A stretch of DNA of 64,000 nt, from positions 1,794,501 to 1,858,500 of the forward strand of contig NZ_CP028922.1 of the NCBI RefSeq assembly GCF_003060825.1. The letters are read 5' to 3'. The notes under the pieces are model-generated. The model saw nothing but the letters and a program-made list of their open reading frames with translations, made no database searches and was not told where the DNA came from. Source of the DNA: Paenibacillus sp. CAA11 (GTDB lineage Bacteria > Bacillota > Bacilli > Paenibacillales > Paenibacillaceae). Both the position numbers and the translations under genes were made by a program. Of the stretch, positions 7,103 through 16,590 are shown piece by piece. How positions within the stretch are numbered: position 1 is the stretch's first letter; each line of letters opens with the position of its first letter.

Positions 7103-8344
7103 TTAACATCTAATGGGGGCTTGGCGAAATTCTCTGAAGAGCTGAGCTGTGCTGTGGTCTTGCATGGCGTTATTGTAGACGGCGGCGGATCGCAGGTCCA
7201 GCTCCAGCATGGGGTCAGAGAAACTCTGCGGCCTGGTAATTACAGGCAAGGACGCTAAGCTCTTCATTTGCTTTAGAAGCTGCTGGCCTCTGTCTGTAAA
7301 ACCGAGCACTCGAAGATATCTCGGCCCCTTCGATAAAGAGGCGGGATCAAGCTCCTTGTGCTCATGCTGAAGCAGAAGATGCACCAGCAGTCGCTGCAGC
7401 TTGGTACGCGTATAGCGTTTGGTCTTCAGCGCGTCAAGCAGAGCTTCAACGGTAGGCTCGGGGAGTTCAGGGAGTACCCGGTACAGACGGTATTCCAGTC
7501 CCTCGGTCATTTCATGCAGATGCGCCAGCCGCTTAGGTGATCGCGTTAAAAGCTCGTGAAACAGCGGGGTGCGAAAATGCTCCCAAGTCACTGGCCCTCT
7601 GCCTGCGGCGAACTCGCGGGACAGAATGTCTGCAGCCGCTTCGGGCATATAGCGGCGCGCTTCGCTCAGGCCGCCCGGCCCCAGCAGAAGCCGGCGGATC
7701 GCTGTCGCGCTGGCGATAGGCCCTGCGCCCGGCAGCGGGTCCAGATACCCCGCCCCTTCGCGGGGTATCGTCACGGGCTTGATCGCGCTGCCAAGCCGCT
7801 GCAGCGCGATCATATAATGCAGCCCAAGCGAATTGTTGGGCGCAAGCATCAGGTCGCGCACGTGCTCTGCCGGGCGCGCCAGGCGGGCTGCGGCCAATCT
7901 GGCCGCAGCAGCGGCATAGGCGGCGGGGTAGGCAGCCCCGCCGCTTAGCTCTTCGGCGATCAACGCTTTCAGATCGCCGGGCTCGTGGGCGAGCAGCTCG
8001 GCTAGCTCTGCCAGCTCCTGGGTGTGTCCTGCCTCGCTGCCAAAGCAAAGGTGGGACACGACCCCGGTGCCGTGCAGGATAGCTGCTGCGCCGCGGGCGA
8101 ACCACTCGGCCGACTGGGATGAGTAGGCGATTGGAAGCTCCAGCACCAGATCAACGCCCAGACGCAGGGCCATTTCGGCCCGGGCCCATTTATCGACAAT
8201 GGCAGGCTCACCGCGCTGAAGAAAATTGCCGCTCATCACGGCAACCACGCTTTCGGCTTTTGTAATTCGCTTGGCTTCTGCTAAGTGATGAGCATGTCCA
8301 TAATGGAATGGATTATATTCGACGACAATTCCGACAATATTCAA
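7103..8344 (-). CDS. tmcAL: tRNA(Met) cytidine acetate ligase TmcAL
   Basis: 413 residues, formerly YlbM. The N-terminus (VGIVVEYNPFHYGHAHHL) is the nucleotidyltransferase HxGH-type signature, followed by VMSGNFLQRGEPAI and GVDLVLELP. TmcAL activates acetate with ATP and acetylates the wobble cytidine of elongator tRNA-Met (ac4C34). The start at 8344 follows AGAGGAGGC. The middle of the gene (about 7530-8210) is much richer in G and C than its ends and its neighbours and encodes alanine-rich sequence, though the reading frame is intact. It is convergent with ylbL and divergent from ylbN. Confidence 0.95.
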   Translation of the reverse strand: MNIVGIVVEYNPFHYGHAHHLAEAKRITKAESVVAVMSGNFLQRGEPAIVDKWARAEMALRLGVDLVLELPIAYSSQSAEWFARGAAAILHGTGVVSHLCFGSEAGHTQELAELAELLAHEPGDLKALIAEELSGGAAYPAAYAAAAARLAAARLARPAEHVRDLMLAPNNSLGLHYMIALQRLGSAIKPVTIPREGAGYLDPLPGAGPIASATAIRRLLLGPGGLSEARRYMPEAAADILSREFAAGRGPVTWEHFRTPLFHELLTRSPKRLAHLHEMTEGLEYRLYRVLPELPEPTVEALLDALKTKRYTRTKLQRLLVHLLLQHEHKELDPASLSKGPRYLRVLGFTDRGQQLLKQMKSLASLPVITRPQSFSDPMLELDLRSAAVYNNAMQDHSTAQLFREFRQAPIRC

Positions 8345-8505
8345 GTAAAATTGCCTCCTCTTTTACAGCAGGTGATGATTTCCTTCTAAATATCGTTTAT
8401 GGCTAGAAGAACCTCTGTAATATACCATTTTCCGCCTTTGGGCGGAAGGACGTCTAAAGCGCCCATCTTTGTAGTACAATAGGACAAATCAGATAAAGAG
8501 AATTC

Positions 8506-8535
8506 TTGACAAAACTCTTCTTTGATCGGTATAAT
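8506..8535 (+). promoter_or_regulatory. consensus sigma-A promoter for ylbN-rpmF
   Basis: TTGACA at 8506-8511, an 18-base spacer and TATAAT at 8530-8535, both hexamers perfect. The predicted start of transcription is about 20 bases before the ylbN start codon. Confidence 0.85.
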
Positions 8536-8562
8536 TACTTTTGTTTGCTTGGAGTGATGAAG

Positions 8563-9075
8563 ATGCAATTCCAATTCCGAAAAATGGCATCCGCTGAAGG
8601 AGCTGTGCAGTTTCAAGGCGAGCTGAACGTGGATCATATCGTCAAAGGCCGTAAGGACATTGTCGGTATTTCTCCTATGCATGTTGATCTCAAAGCCTAT
8701 CCGGCTGGAGAGGATATGGTGGAGGTGCACGGAGAGCTGTCTGCGGATCTGAATATGCTTTGCTCACGATGCTTGAAGCCCTTGACCCGAGGGATTACGA
8801 TTGACTTTAAGGAGCGCTTCGTGCATGGACAAGAACCGGCGAATGAGGATGAGATTGACGACAACGTCAACTATGTTCCTGAAGATCACGTCGATTTGAT
8901 TCCATTCCTGGAAGAAAGCCTGCTGCTGAATGTGCCGTATACGATGGTCTGTGAAGACAACTGCGGCGGACAATTTCCGCTGAGCGGTAAGGACTGGAGT
9001 GTAGATGACGGCAGCTCGAAGGAAGATCGGATTGATCCGCGGCTGGCGGGACTCAAGGATTTTTTCAACAAATAA
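8563..9075 (+). CDS. ylbN: YceD/DUF177 family protein (YlbN)
   Basis: 170 residues from ATG 8563, 6 bases after GGAGTG and matching the family start (MxFQFRK); another ATG two codons earlier is possible. DUF177 proteins sit next to rpmF in many bacteria, are implicated in 23S rRNA synthesis or processing, and are cytoplasmic. Four cysteines (LCSRC and VCEDNC) suggest metal binding. Acidic stretches NEDEIDD and PEDHVD are typical of the family. The gene has a consensus promoter and is followed by rpmF after 54 bases. Confidence 0.88.
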   Translation: MQFQFRKMASAEGAVQFQGELNVDHIVKGRKDIVGISPMHVDLKAYPAGEDMVEVHGELSADLNMLCSRCLKPLTRGITIDFKERFVHGQEPANEDEIDDNVNYVPEDHVDLIPFLEESLLLNVPYTMVCEDNCGGQFPLSGKDWSVDDGSSKEDRIDPRLAGLKDFFNK

Positions 9076-9129
9076 TAAACCATTAGACAAACGTCGAATA
9101 AGGTTGACCTTAATAAGGAGGTGGGAACC

Positions 9130-9303
9130 ATGGCAGTACCTCAACGGAGAACGTCCAAGACGCGCCGCGACAAACGCCGCACGCATTTCAAATTGGCTGT
9201 GCCGGGCATGGTAAAATGTGAACAATGCGGAGAATTGAAGCTTGCTCACCACGTATGTAAAGTTTGCGGAACATACAAATCAAGAGAAATCATCAAAGCG
9301 TAA
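9130..9303 (+). CDS. rpmF: 50S ribosomal protein L32
   Basis: 57 residues from ATG 9130, after a very strong AAGGAGGTGG. The basic N-terminus ([16 protein letters not shown]) is typical. Two CxxC pairs (Cys30/33 and Cys43/46) mark the zinc-binding form of L32. Many Bacillales also carry a second zinc-free copy elsewhere, which cannot be checked here. A terminator follows directly, separating ylbN-rpmF from the fapR operon. Confidence 0.97.
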   Translation: MAVPQRRTSKTRRDKRRTHFKLAVPGMVKCEQCGELKLAHHVCKVCGTYKSREIIKA

Positions 9304-9322
9304 GCACCATATTTTTTCTTAA

Positions 9323-9359
9323 AGTAGTACTTCATCTCTGGTGAGGTGCTATTTTTTTT
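9323..9359 (+). terminator. rho-independent terminator after rpmF
   Basis: A 13-bp stem with G-U pairs (9323-9335 with 9341-9353, five-base loop) is followed by a run of T to 9359. Confidence 0.85.
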
Positions 9360-9396
9360 GCCCAATGGCTACCTTTCTTTTTTGTGTAGGATGCTT

Positions 9397-9424
9397 TATA
9401 CTAATTGTTAGTACCAGGTTCTAA
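9397..9424 (+). promoter_or_regulatory. -10 region and FapR operator controlling the fapR-plsX-fab operon
   Basis: TTAGTACCAGGTTCTAA at 9408-9424 is a 17-base imperfect palindrome matching the known FapR box of Bacillus fatty acid genes. It starts five bases after a TATACT -10 (9397-9402), so it covers the transcription start. FapR bound here would block initiation until malonyl-CoA releases it. The -35 is weak (TTTCTT at 9374-9379). Confidence 0.88.
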
Positions 9425-9506
9425 ACTGGATCGGAATATATTGTCTATAAATATGTGGCCTTTAGGGTCAGTTCTCCGGAAGAGGAGGCGTTAGATTATC
9501 GAACGT

Positions 9507-10091
9507 TTGCCTAAACGTGCGAGACAGCAGCAGCTCGCTAAGATGATAGAAGAGAATCCCTTTATGACGGATCAGGAGCTGACCCGTCAGCTGAAGGTTA
9601 GCATACAGACCATTCGTCTTGATCGGATGGAGCTGGGAATTCCGGAACTTAGGGAACGGATTAAGCTTATGGCTGAACGCTCCTACGATCAGGTTCGCTC
9701 GCTTCCGCTGCATGAAGTGATCGGGGATATTATTGATTTGCAGCTTGACCGAAGCGGCATCTCTATCTTTGAAATTCGCGAAGAGCATGTGTTCTCACGA
9801 ACGGGCATTGCGCGCGGACACCATGTATTTGCTCAAGCCAATTCCCTTGCGGTGGCAGTCATCAATGATGAGATTGCCCTTACCAGCTCTGCAGATATCC
9901 GGTTTGTTCGCTCGGTGCATTTGGGAGAGAAATGCATTGCCAAGGCTTATGTCAGATCCGGGCAGGCCAGCAAAGTCAAAGCGAAAGTGGAAGTGTTCAC
10001 TTACGTGGGCGAAGAAATGGTGTTTCAAGGGAACTTTGTCATTTATCGATCGGATGGCCACGAACAAAATGAAGGGGGACACAAAGCGTGA
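9507..10091 (+). CDS. fapR: transcription factor FapR, regulator of fatty acid biosynthesis
   Basis: 194 residues from TTG 9507. The N-terminal third is a DeoR-type helix-turn-helix ([33 protein letters not shown]); the C-terminal part is a hotdog fold that in FapR binds malonyl-CoA and lowers DNA affinity. The gene lies just after a FapR box and heads the operon it should control. The start is uncertain: the best Shine-Dalgarno (AGAGGAGG, 9481-9488) is 18 bases before TTG 9507 but 6-9 bases before in-frame ATT 9495 or ATC 9498, which would add IERL or ERL to the N-terminus. The plsX start overlaps its stop. Confidence 0.95.
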   Translation: MPKRARQQQLAKMIEENPFMTDQELTRQLKVSIQTIRLDRMELGIPELRERIKLMAERSYDQVRSLPLHEVIGDIIDLQLDRSGISIFEIREEHVFSRTGIARGHHVFAQANSLAVAVINDEIALTSSADIRFVRSVHLGEKCIAKAYVRSGQASKVKAKVEVFTYVGEEMVFQGNFVIYRSDGHEQNEGGHKA

Positions 10092-11086
10092 GAATCGCCA
10101 TAGATGCCATGGGTGGAGATCATGCGCCGCTCTGTAATGTACAGGGGGCCATCTCGGCTGCGAAGGAGTGGCCGGATATTGAGGTGCTTCTCGTAGGTGA
10201 CCGGGCTGTCCTTGAACCCCTGATGAATGAGAAGCCTGTGAATTTGAAGATTGAGCATGCATCTGAGGTTATTGAGGCCGAGGATGAACCTGTAAAGGCC
10301 GTGCGCCGAAAGAAAGATTCTTCCATGGTTGTTGCTGGCCGAATGGTCAAAGAGGGGACTGCGGATGCCATGATCTCGGCAGGAAATACCGGAGCTTTGA
10401 TGACAACCGGGCTCCTGGTCGTTGGCCGGATGGAGGGTATTGAGCGGCCGGGACTTGCTCCGATGATCCCGACAATCGATGACCGCGGCGTGCTGGCGCT
10501 TGATTTGGGAGCCAATATGGATGCTGCACCTGAACATCTTGCACAGTATGCTATGATGGGGAGTATTTACCGCACCAAAGTACATGGTCTTAAGCAGCCT
10601 CGTGTCGGCCTATTGAATGTGGGCACTGAAGCTAAGAAGGGGAACGAGCTGACCAAAGCGGCTTATCCACTGCTTGAACAGCTTCCTGTTCATTTTGTTG
10701 GCAATGTCGAGGCTAGGGATGTGCTGTCTGGAGCATGCGACGTACTCGTCTGTGACGGATTTGCAGGGAATATTCTACTTAAATCCCTTGAAGGGACGGC
10801 GGGAACCCTTTTTTCAATTCTGAAGCAGGAATTTACGAAGACCTTCATGAATAAGATGGCGGCAGCGGTATTGATGCCTTCTTTGCGGGGGCTCAAGAGC
10901 AAGCTGGATTATAAGGAGCATGGAGGGGCACCTCTCCTTGGGCTGAGCGGGCTTGTTGTCAAGGGCCATGGTTCATCTGATGCCGGAGCCATTAAGAACG
11001 CTGTCCGCCAGGCAAGGGTGGCGCTGCAAAGTCGTTTGATTGAGAGCATATCACAGGAAATCAGCGGGAAGAGAGTGACGGAATAA
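10088..11086 (+). CDS. plsX: phosphate acyltransferase PlsX
   Basis: 332 residues. PlsX converts acyl-ACP and phosphate to acyl-phosphate, the donor used by PlsY, and so links fatty acid synthesis to phospholipid synthesis. The N-terminus (M)[13 protein letters not shown] is the family signature; [10 protein letters not shown] and the glycine-rich [17 protein letters not shown] region near the end also fit. Translation starts at GTG 10088 within GTGA, overlapping the fapR stop, so it is coupled to fapR. The fabH start immediately follows its stop. Confidence 0.96.
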   Translation: MRIAIDAMGGDHAPLCNVQGAISAAKEWPDIEVLLVGDRAVLEPLMNEKPVNLKIEHASEVIEAEDEPVKAVRRKKDSSMVVAGRMVKEGTADAMISAGNTGALMTTGLLVVGRMEGIERPGLAPMIPTIDDRGVLALDLGANMDAAPEHLAQYAMMGSIYRTKVHGLKQPRVGLLNVGTEAKKGNELTKAAYPLLEQLPVHFVGNVEARDVLSGACDVLVCDGFAGNILLKSLEGTAGTLFSILKQEFTKTFMNKMAAAVLMPSLRGLKSKLDYKEHGGAPLLGLSGLVVKGHGSSDAGAIKNAVRQARVALQSRLIESISQEISGKRVTE

Positions 11087-12073
11087 ATGAACTTACGGCC
11101 AGTGGGCATCATCGGTACAGGAAAATACGTTCCTGAAAAAGTGTTGACGAATGCAGATTTGGAGAAAATAGTAGAGACGAGTGACGAGTGGATTGTTTCG
11201 CGGACAGGGATTCGGGAGAGACATATTGCTGCTCCTGAAGAGGCTACATCGGATCTCGCGTATCAAGCGGCCTTGAAGGCGCTGGATTCTGCGGGTCTTG
11301 CTCCTGAGGATCTGGAGCTGATCATTGTAGCTACCGTTACACCGGACACTTTCTTCCCTTCTACAGCTTGTATTCTTCAAGATAAGCTGGGAGCGAAGAA
11401 GGCTGCGGCTTTTGATCTGTCTGCAGCCTGCTCGGGATTCGTGTATAGTCTCGCTACCGCCAATAACTTTATTGGCAGTGGGATGTATAACAATGCATTG
11501 GTTATCGGGGCAGACACCTTGTCTCGTATTACTGATTATAATGACCGCAACACCTGTGTGCTGTTCGGTGATGGGGCAGGAGCAGTAGTTCTTGGTCCCG
11601 TGCCGGAAGGCCGCGGCTTTAAATCCTTTGATTTAGGTGCTGAAGGCGCAGGGGGAAATCTGCTTAAGCTGGAAGCTGGCGGTTCCAGACTTCCTTCATC
11701 TGAAGATACGGTGAAGGAAGGCAAGCATTATATTTATATGAATGGCCGGGAAGTGTTCAAGTTCGCAGTTCGGGTCATGGGCGCTGCAACAGATGAGGTT
11801 CTGCGCAAGGCTGGGCTGGCCAAAGAGGATATCGATTTGTTTGTTCCGCATCAGGCGAACATTCGGATTATTCAATCTGCTATGCAGCGTTTGAATCTGC
11901 CGGAAGAGAAGTGCGTAATTAATGTAGATAAGTACGCCAATACCTCTGCAGCTTCAATTCCTTTGGCTTTGGTTGAAGCGGCTGAAGAAGGCCGGATTCA
12001 GGAAGGCGATAAGGTGCTGCTGGTTGGTTTCGGCGGCGGCTTGACCTGGGGAGCTTCTACGTTGGTATGGTAA
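11087..12073 (+). CDS. fabH: 3-oxoacyl-ACP synthase III (FabH)
   Basis: 328 residues. FabH condenses an acyl-CoA primer with malonyl-ACP, the first step of chain elongation; in Bacillales it favours branched primers, a point the sequence alone does not settle. The catalytic triad is visible: Cys115 in [12 protein letters not shown], His in VPHQANIRI and Asn in [13 protein letters not shown] 11087 starts at the base after the plsX TAA. It belongs to the fapR operon. Confidence 0.95.
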   Translation: MNLRPVGIIGTGKYVPEKVLTNADLEKIVETSDEWIVSRTGIRERHIAAPEEATSDLAYQAALKALDSAGLAPEDLELIIVATVTPDTFFPSTACILQDKLGAKKAAAFDLSAACSGFVYSLATANNFIGSGMYNNALVIGADTLSRITDYNDRNTCVLFGDGAGAVVLGPVPEGRGFKSFDLGAEGAGGNLLKLEAGGSRLPSSEDTVKEGKHYIYMNGREVFKFAVRVMGAATDEVLRKAGLAKEDIDLFVPHQANIRIIQSAMQRLNLPEEKCVINVDKYANTSAASIPLALVEAAEEGRIQEGDKVLLVGFGGGLTWGASTLVW

Positions 12074-12154
12074 CCCTTGTGTGAACAAAACGGCTATCTT
12101 TATCTCTTATAGAGCAGCTTGACAGGACAAAGGATTGGGAGTGAAGCAATTCAT

Positions 12155-13093
12155 ATGGGTAAGATTGCATTTATATTTCCGGGACAAGGGTCTCAAGCTG
12201 TGGGGATGGGCAAGGATGTTTATGAAGCGGTCCCTTCAGCAAGAGAGACTTTCGAAGGCGCAAACCGGGTCCTTGGATTTGCATTAACAGATTTAATCTT
12301 CGAAGGCCCGGAAGGTGATCTCAAGCAGACCGCCAACACGCAGCCGGCTCTATTAACCACAAGTTATGCTTTGTATCAGGCACTGGCAGCCCAAGGCGTG
12401 CAGCCTGATTATGTAGCAGGACACAGCTTGGGAGAATATTCGGCATTAACAGCCGCAGGCGTACTGAGCTTTGAAGAGGCTGTCTCGGTTGTGCGGGCAC
12501 GTGGTGAGTTTATGGAACAGGCTGTCCCAGGCGGGCAAGGCGCTATGGCGGCCGTGCTCGGAGGCGACCGTAAGGCACTGGCAGCGCTTTGTGCTGAAAT
12601 TACGGCTTCCGGTCAGCTCGTCGAGCTGGCTAATATCAACTGTCCCGGACAAATTGTCATTTCTGGCAGCAAGGAAGGCGTGGATACGGCGGCACAGCGC
12701 ATTAAGGAAATTGGTGCCAAGCGTGCGATTCTGCTTGAAGTGAGCGGACCTTTCCACTCCTCACTGATGAAGGGAGCTGCAGAGAAACTCCAAGAGAAGC
12801 TGGGACAAGTACAGTTCCGTAATGCGGATATTCCCGTAATTGCGAATGTTACAGCTCGTGAAACCCAGAGCGCTGAAGAAATTTCTCAGCTGCTCACTCT
12901 GCAGGTCTATTCCCCTGTTCTCTGGGACGATAGTGTTAGAAGCTTGATCTCGCTCGGGGTAGATACTTTCGTGGAAATCGGGCCTGGAGCTGTTCTCACA
13001 GGGCTGGTGAAGAAGATCGACAAGAGCGTTCGTACCTTGAATGTAAACGGCTTGGAGAGCTTGCAGCAGGTAGTAGAAGAGCTCAAGGCTTAG
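12155..13093 (+). CDS. fabD: malonyl CoA-acyl carrier protein transacylase
   Basis: 312 residues from ATG 12155, giving the family start MGKIAFIFPGQGSQ; earlier in-frame codons lack support. FabD moves malonate from CoA to ACP. The nucleophile elbow GHSLGEY has Ser91, the histidine lies in GPFHSSLM, and the GQGSQ loop near the N-terminus forms the oxyanion hole. An 81-base spacer separates it from fabH and a 197-base gap follows before fabG, unusual inside an otherwise tight operon. Confidence 0.96.
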   Translation: MGKIAFIFPGQGSQAVGMGKDVYEAVPSARETFEGANRVLGFALTDLIFEGPEGDLKQTANTQPALLTTSYALYQALAAQGVQPDYVAGHSLGEYSALTAAGVLSFEEAVSVVRARGEFMEQAVPGGQGAMAAVLGGDRKALAALCAEITASGQLVELANINCPGQIVISGSKEGVDTAAQRIKEIGAKRAILLEVSGPFHSSLMKGAAEKLQEKLGQVQFRNADIPVIANVTARETQSAEEISQLLTLQVYSPVLWDDSVRSLISLGVDTFVEIGPGAVLTGLVKKIDKSVRTLNVNGLESLQQVVEELKA

Positions 13094-13290
13094 GGCTTGG
13101 TTTAACTATAGATTTTTCGCGTAAGCATGGGCCCGTGTAAATGCCATTTATTCGGATTTCCGGCTGCAGCAGCACCTTGGCGATGAAGTATCATCTAATC
13201 CATGATCTCGTCGTCTGAAGGAGCCGCTTACCCTAGGCATTCGCTTAGGTGGGCTGTAATTCGTATTATTTCATGAAGGGAGGAGAACTT

Positions 13291-14040
13291 ATGAGCAAAC
13301 CTCTTTCTGGAAAATCTGCTCTTGTTACTGGCGCTTCACGGGGCATTGGGCGCAGCATTGCGCTGGCTTTGGCCGAGGCAGGTGCCAATGTGGCCGTGAA
13401 TTATGCGGGTAACGAGGAGGCTGCAGCCAAGGTAGTTGCCGAGATCGAAGCTCTAGGTGCTAAGGCGTTTGCCATCAAGGCGCATGTTGGCGACTTGAAG
13501 CAATTTGATGCCATGGTAGCTGGAGTTGTAGAGGCTTGGGGCAGTATTGACGTCCTGGTGAATAATGCAGGGATTACAAGAGACAATTTAATTATGCGAA
13601 TGAAGGAAGAGGATTTCGACCAGGTTATTGAGACGAACCTGAAGGGTGTCTTCAATGGCATTAAAGCTGTAACTCGTCCGATGATGAAACAGCGTTCTGG
13701 CCGGATTATCAATATTTCTTCCGTGGTTGGCGTTCTTGGCAATGCTGGACAGGCCAATTATGTGGCAGCCAAGGCGGGTGTAATCGGACTGACAAAATCT
13801 TCGGCCCGGGAACTTGCTTCCCGGCAGATCACCGTGAACTGTGTCGCTCCGGGCTTTATTGAGACGGATATGACAAATGAGCTTCCGGAGGATTTGCGTG
13901 CTAAGATGTTGGAGGATATTCCGCTATCACGTCTAGGTCAGCCGGAGGAAGTTGCCAAGGTCGTGCTGTTCCTGGCCTCTGAAGATGCCAGCTACATGAC
14001 GGGTCAAACCCTGCATGTAGACGGCGGGATGTACATGTAA
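13291..14040 (+). CDS. fabG: 3-oxoacyl-ACP reductase FabG
   Basis: 249 residues from ATG 13291, after AAGGGAGGAG; an upstream in-frame ATG at 13249 lacks a binding site. FabG reduces 3-oxoacyl-ACP with NADPH. The short-chain dehydrogenase features are complete: the TGASRGIG cofactor loop, NNAG, the Ser in ISSVVG, the YVAAK Tyr-Lys pair, and PGFIETDMT. It is followed by acpP after 83 bases. Confidence 0.96.
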   Translation: MSKPLSGKSALVTGASRGIGRSIALALAEAGANVAVNYAGNEEAAAKVVAEIEALGAKAFAIKAHVGDLKQFDAMVAGVVEAWGSIDVLVNNAGITRDNLIMRMKEEDFDQVIETNLKGVFNGIKAVTRPMMKQRSGRIINISSVVGVLGNAGQANYVAAKAGVIGLTKSSARELASRQITVNCVAPGFIETDMTNELPEDLRAKMLEDIPLSRLGQPEEVAKVVLFLASEDASYMTGQTLHVDGGMYM

Positions 14041-14123
14041 TTCCGCTTGTCTGGGGACACTTATGCTGGACTATGGCATTTTAACTTCAATTCTCGTATA
14101 ATACCATGGAGGAGGTGAACCGG

Positions 14124-14357
14124 ATGTCCGATGTATTGGAGCGTGTAAAACGCATCGTAGTAGACCGCTTGGGCGCTGATGAAGCTGAAGTCACACTGGA
14201 GGCTTCATTCAAAGACGACCTAGGGGCTGATTCCCTCGACGTTGTTGAATTGGTCATGGAATTGGAAGACGAATTCGATCTGGAAATTTCAGATGAAGAT
14301 GCAGAGAAGATTACGACCGTAGGTGAAGTTGTGAATTACATACAATCACATACCTAA
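14124..14357 (+). CDS. acpP: acyl carrier protein
   Basis: 77 residues from ATG 14124, after GGAGGAGGTGA. The acidic four-helix protein carries the growing fatty acyl chain on 4'-phosphopantetheine attached to Ser37 in GADSLDVVE. Residues [15 protein letters not shown] are the usual recognition helix. It is the last gene before a hairpin that may partly end the fapR operon ahead of fabF. Confidence 0.98.
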   Translation: MSDVLERVKRIVVDRLGADEAEVTLEASFKDDLGADSLDVVELVMELEDEFDLEISDEDAEKITTVGEVVNYIQSHT

Positions 14358-14365
14358 GTCATTCA

Positions 14366-14397
14366 AAGTCCCGTACCTCCTTTTGCAGGCGGGACTT
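14366..14397 (+). terminator. possible terminator or attenuator between acpP and fabF
   Basis: A perfect 8-bp stem (14366-14373 with 14390-14397) with a 16-base loop that can partly pair internally. The following tract is only moderately T-rich, so read-through into fabF-rnc is likely. It may set the high acpP to fabF transcript ratio. Confidence 0.5.
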
Positions 14398-14486
14398 CTC
14401 CTCATTTTTATCCTAATTTTTACAGAGCATGGAGTTCTATTTATCGAAAAATATTTGCACATGCAGTCTATACGAGGTGAGCGTGT

Positions 14487-15725
14487 TTGAAACATAGAGT
14501 GGTCGTGACAGGCATGGGCGTAATGACTGCGCTCGGACAGGAACTGGATACGTTCTGGGACAGCCTGATGAAGGGTAAGTCCGGTGTCAGCCTAATTGAT
14601 GCTTTTGATGTAAGTGAATATCCTACAAAGATTGCTGCTTCCATAAAGGATTTCAATCCAGAGGATTATATGGATCGCAAAGAAGCCCGTAAAATGGACC
14701 GTTTCGTACAACTTGCGGTTGCTGCAGGCTCAAAAGCAATGCAGGACAGCGGTGTGGAGATCGGAAAGAATACGGATGCTGAGCGAATCGGTGTTTCTAT
14801 CGGTTCAGGGATCGGTGGTCTGGGTACTTGGGAAGATCAGCATAATATTTTGTTGGAAAAAGGCCCTAAACGGGTCAGCCCGTTCTTTATTCCGATGATG
14901 ATCGCCAACATGGCATCCGGCCAAATGTCGATCATGTTCGGAGCTAAAGGACCAAATACGACACAGGTTACGGCCTGTGCCACAGGCAGTCACTCCATCG
15001 GTGACTCTTTCCGGCTGATTCAGCGCGGTGACGCCGATGTGATGATTTGCGGCGGTGCGGAAGCTACGATCAGACCGACAGGTATGGCCGGCTTCTGTTC
15101 TATGCGTGCAATGTCTACACGCAATGATGAGCCTGAGAAGGCGAGCCGTCCATTCGATACGGGCCGCGATGGATTTGTAATGGGAGAAGGCGCAGGGATT
15201 CTGATTCTGGAGTCCTTAGAGCATGCCGAGCAGCGCGGAGCGCATATTTATGCCGAAGTTATCGGCTATGGTCTGAGCGCGGACGCCTACCATATCACAG
15301 AGCCCGATCCAGATGGAGCGGCTCGCTGCATGAAGATGGCTATCCGCGATGCCGGGATTCAGCCGGAAGAGATTGATTATATCAATGCTCACGGAACGTC
15401 GACTCCTGTGGGGGATCGTTCGGAGACACTGGCAGTGAAGAAGGCGCTCGGAGATCATGCGTATAAGGTAGCAGTGAGCTCGACCAAGTCCATGACGGGC
15501 CACCTGCTTGGAGCCGCTGGCGGCGTTGAAGCAGTTGTTTGCGGACTTGCCTTAACGCATGGATACATTCCGCCAACCATTAATCTGGAGAACCAGGATC
15601 CTGAATGTGACCTGGATTATGTACCTAATGTTGCCAGAAAGGCAGATCTTAAAGTAACTATGTCGAATTCCTTCGGGTTCGGCGGACACAATGCCACCAT
15701 TATTTTGAAGAAATTTGATGCGTAA
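14487..15725 (+). CDS. fabF: 3-oxoacyl-ACP synthase II (FabF)
   Basis: 412 residues from TTG 14487 (AGGTGAGCG upstream), giving the family start (M)[12 protein letters not shown]. FabF condenses malonyl-ACP with growing acyl-ACP. The catalytic triad is Cys164 in [12 protein letters not shown], His in [11 protein letters not shown] and His in [12 protein letters not shown], with the C-terminal [11 protein letters not shown]. It is the target of the antibiotics cerulenin and platensimycin in this family. rnc follows after 12 bases, as in the B. subtilis relatives. Confidence 0.96.
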   Translation: MKHRVVVTGMGVMTALGQELDTFWDSLMKGKSGVSLIDAFDVSEYPTKIAASIKDFNPEDYMDRKEARKMDRFVQLAVAAGSKAMQDSGVEIGKNTDAERIGVSIGSGIGGLGTWEDQHNILLEKGPKRVSPFFIPMMIANMASGQMSIMFGAKGPNTTQVTACATGSHSIGDSFRLIQRGDADVMICGGAEATIRPTGMAGFCSMRAMSTRNDEPEKASRPFDTGRDGFVMGEGAGILILESLEHAEQRGAHIYAEVIGYGLSADAYHITEPDPDGAARCMKMAIRDAGIQPEEIDYINAHGTSTPVGDRSETLAVKKALGDHAYKVAVSSTKSMTGHLLGAAGGVEAVVCGLALTHGYIPPTINLENQDPECDLDYVPNVARKADLKVTMSNSFGFGGHNATIILKKFDA

Positions 15726-15737
15726 GGGGTCAGTCTG

Positions 15738-16433
15738 TTGAGTGGAGATCTGAAGCAGTTACAGCACAAACTTCAAATTCAATTTCATGACCGGCAGTTG
15801 TTAAAGCAAGCTTTCACCCACGCTTCTTATGTGAATGAGCATCGCTTCAGTCAGCACTCTGATAACGAGCGTCTGGAGTTCCTAGGAGATGCGGTGCTGG
15901 AGCTTACGGTTTCGGAATATTTGTATCGCCTATTTCCCGATCGGCCAGAAGGTGAGCTGACCAAGCTTCGGGCTTCTATCGTCTGTGAGCCTTCGCTGGT
16001 AAAATTTGCCGAAGGTCTTGATTTTGGGCAATATGTGCTTCTGGGTAAAGGGGAAGAACTGACTGGAGGACGGACCCGTCCAGCGTTGCTGGCGGATGTG
16101 TTTGAATCTTTTATTGGTGCTCTCTATCTGGACCAGGGCCTTGATCAGGTGATTGAATTCTTAAATCGTAATATATTCCCACAGCTCGTCTTGAACGGCA
16201 AAATGCAGATCACGGATTATAAGACTGAACTGCAGGAGCTGACGCAGCATCACAATTTAGGGGTGCTGGAATATCGAATTGTGGAAGAACGTGGACCGGC
16301 GCATGAACGTGAGTTCGTGTCCGAAGTATATATGGAAGGCCGCAGGCTAGGCAGGGGCGCCGGGCGCTCTAAGAAGGAAGCAGAGCAGCAGGCTGCTGCA
16401 GTAGCACTTGAGGAGCTTCGGGCAGCAGAATAA
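15738..16433 (+). CDS. rnc: ribonuclease III
   Basis: 231 residues from TTG 15738, after AAGGGGT. The N-terminal RNase III domain carries the signature [14 protein letters not shown], whose acidic residues bind magnesium, and a later [14 protein letters not shown]. The double-stranded RNA-binding domain occupies about 160-229 ([11 protein letters not shown] to KKEAEQQAA). The enzyme processes 30S rRNA precursors and degrades double-stranded RNA. A strong terminator follows, so smc has its own promoter. Confidence 0.97.
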   Translation: MSGDLKQLQHKLQIQFHDRQLLKQAFTHASYVNEHRFSQHSDNERLEFLGDAVLELTVSEYLYRLFPDRPEGELTKLRASIVCEPSLVKFAEGLDFGQYVLLGKGEELTGGRTRPALLADVFESFIGALYLDQGLDQVIEFLNRNIFPQLVLNGKMQITDYKTELQELTQHHNLGVLEYRIVEERGPAHEREFVSEVYMEGRRLGRGAGRSKKEAEQQAAAVALEELRAAE

Positions 16434-16446
16434 GTTTTGTCCAGGG

Positions 16447-16476
16447 ACACCGCCCAAGAGGCGGTGTTCTTTTTTT
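16447..16476 (+). terminator. rho-independent terminator after rnc
   Basis: A perfect 8-bp GC-rich stem (16447-16454 with 16460-16467, five-base loop) is followed by TTCTTTTTTT. Confidence 0.9.
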
Positions 16477-16590
16477 GCTGTGAACAGGGGTAAATAAAGG
16501 CTTCGAGAGCAGCGGCTTCCAGCTTTTGAACACGCTCTACAACAAGGCTGCGGCTGTGTTACAATAGGCGTTAGAGGTGATTAGGATCGT

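Noticed and set aside
7533..8105. 190-codon frame opposite or shifted in tmcAL
   Set aside because: Long alternative frames are expected in the GC-rich block; the peptide is Arg-rich, and the overlapping tmcAL frame is a recognised gene.
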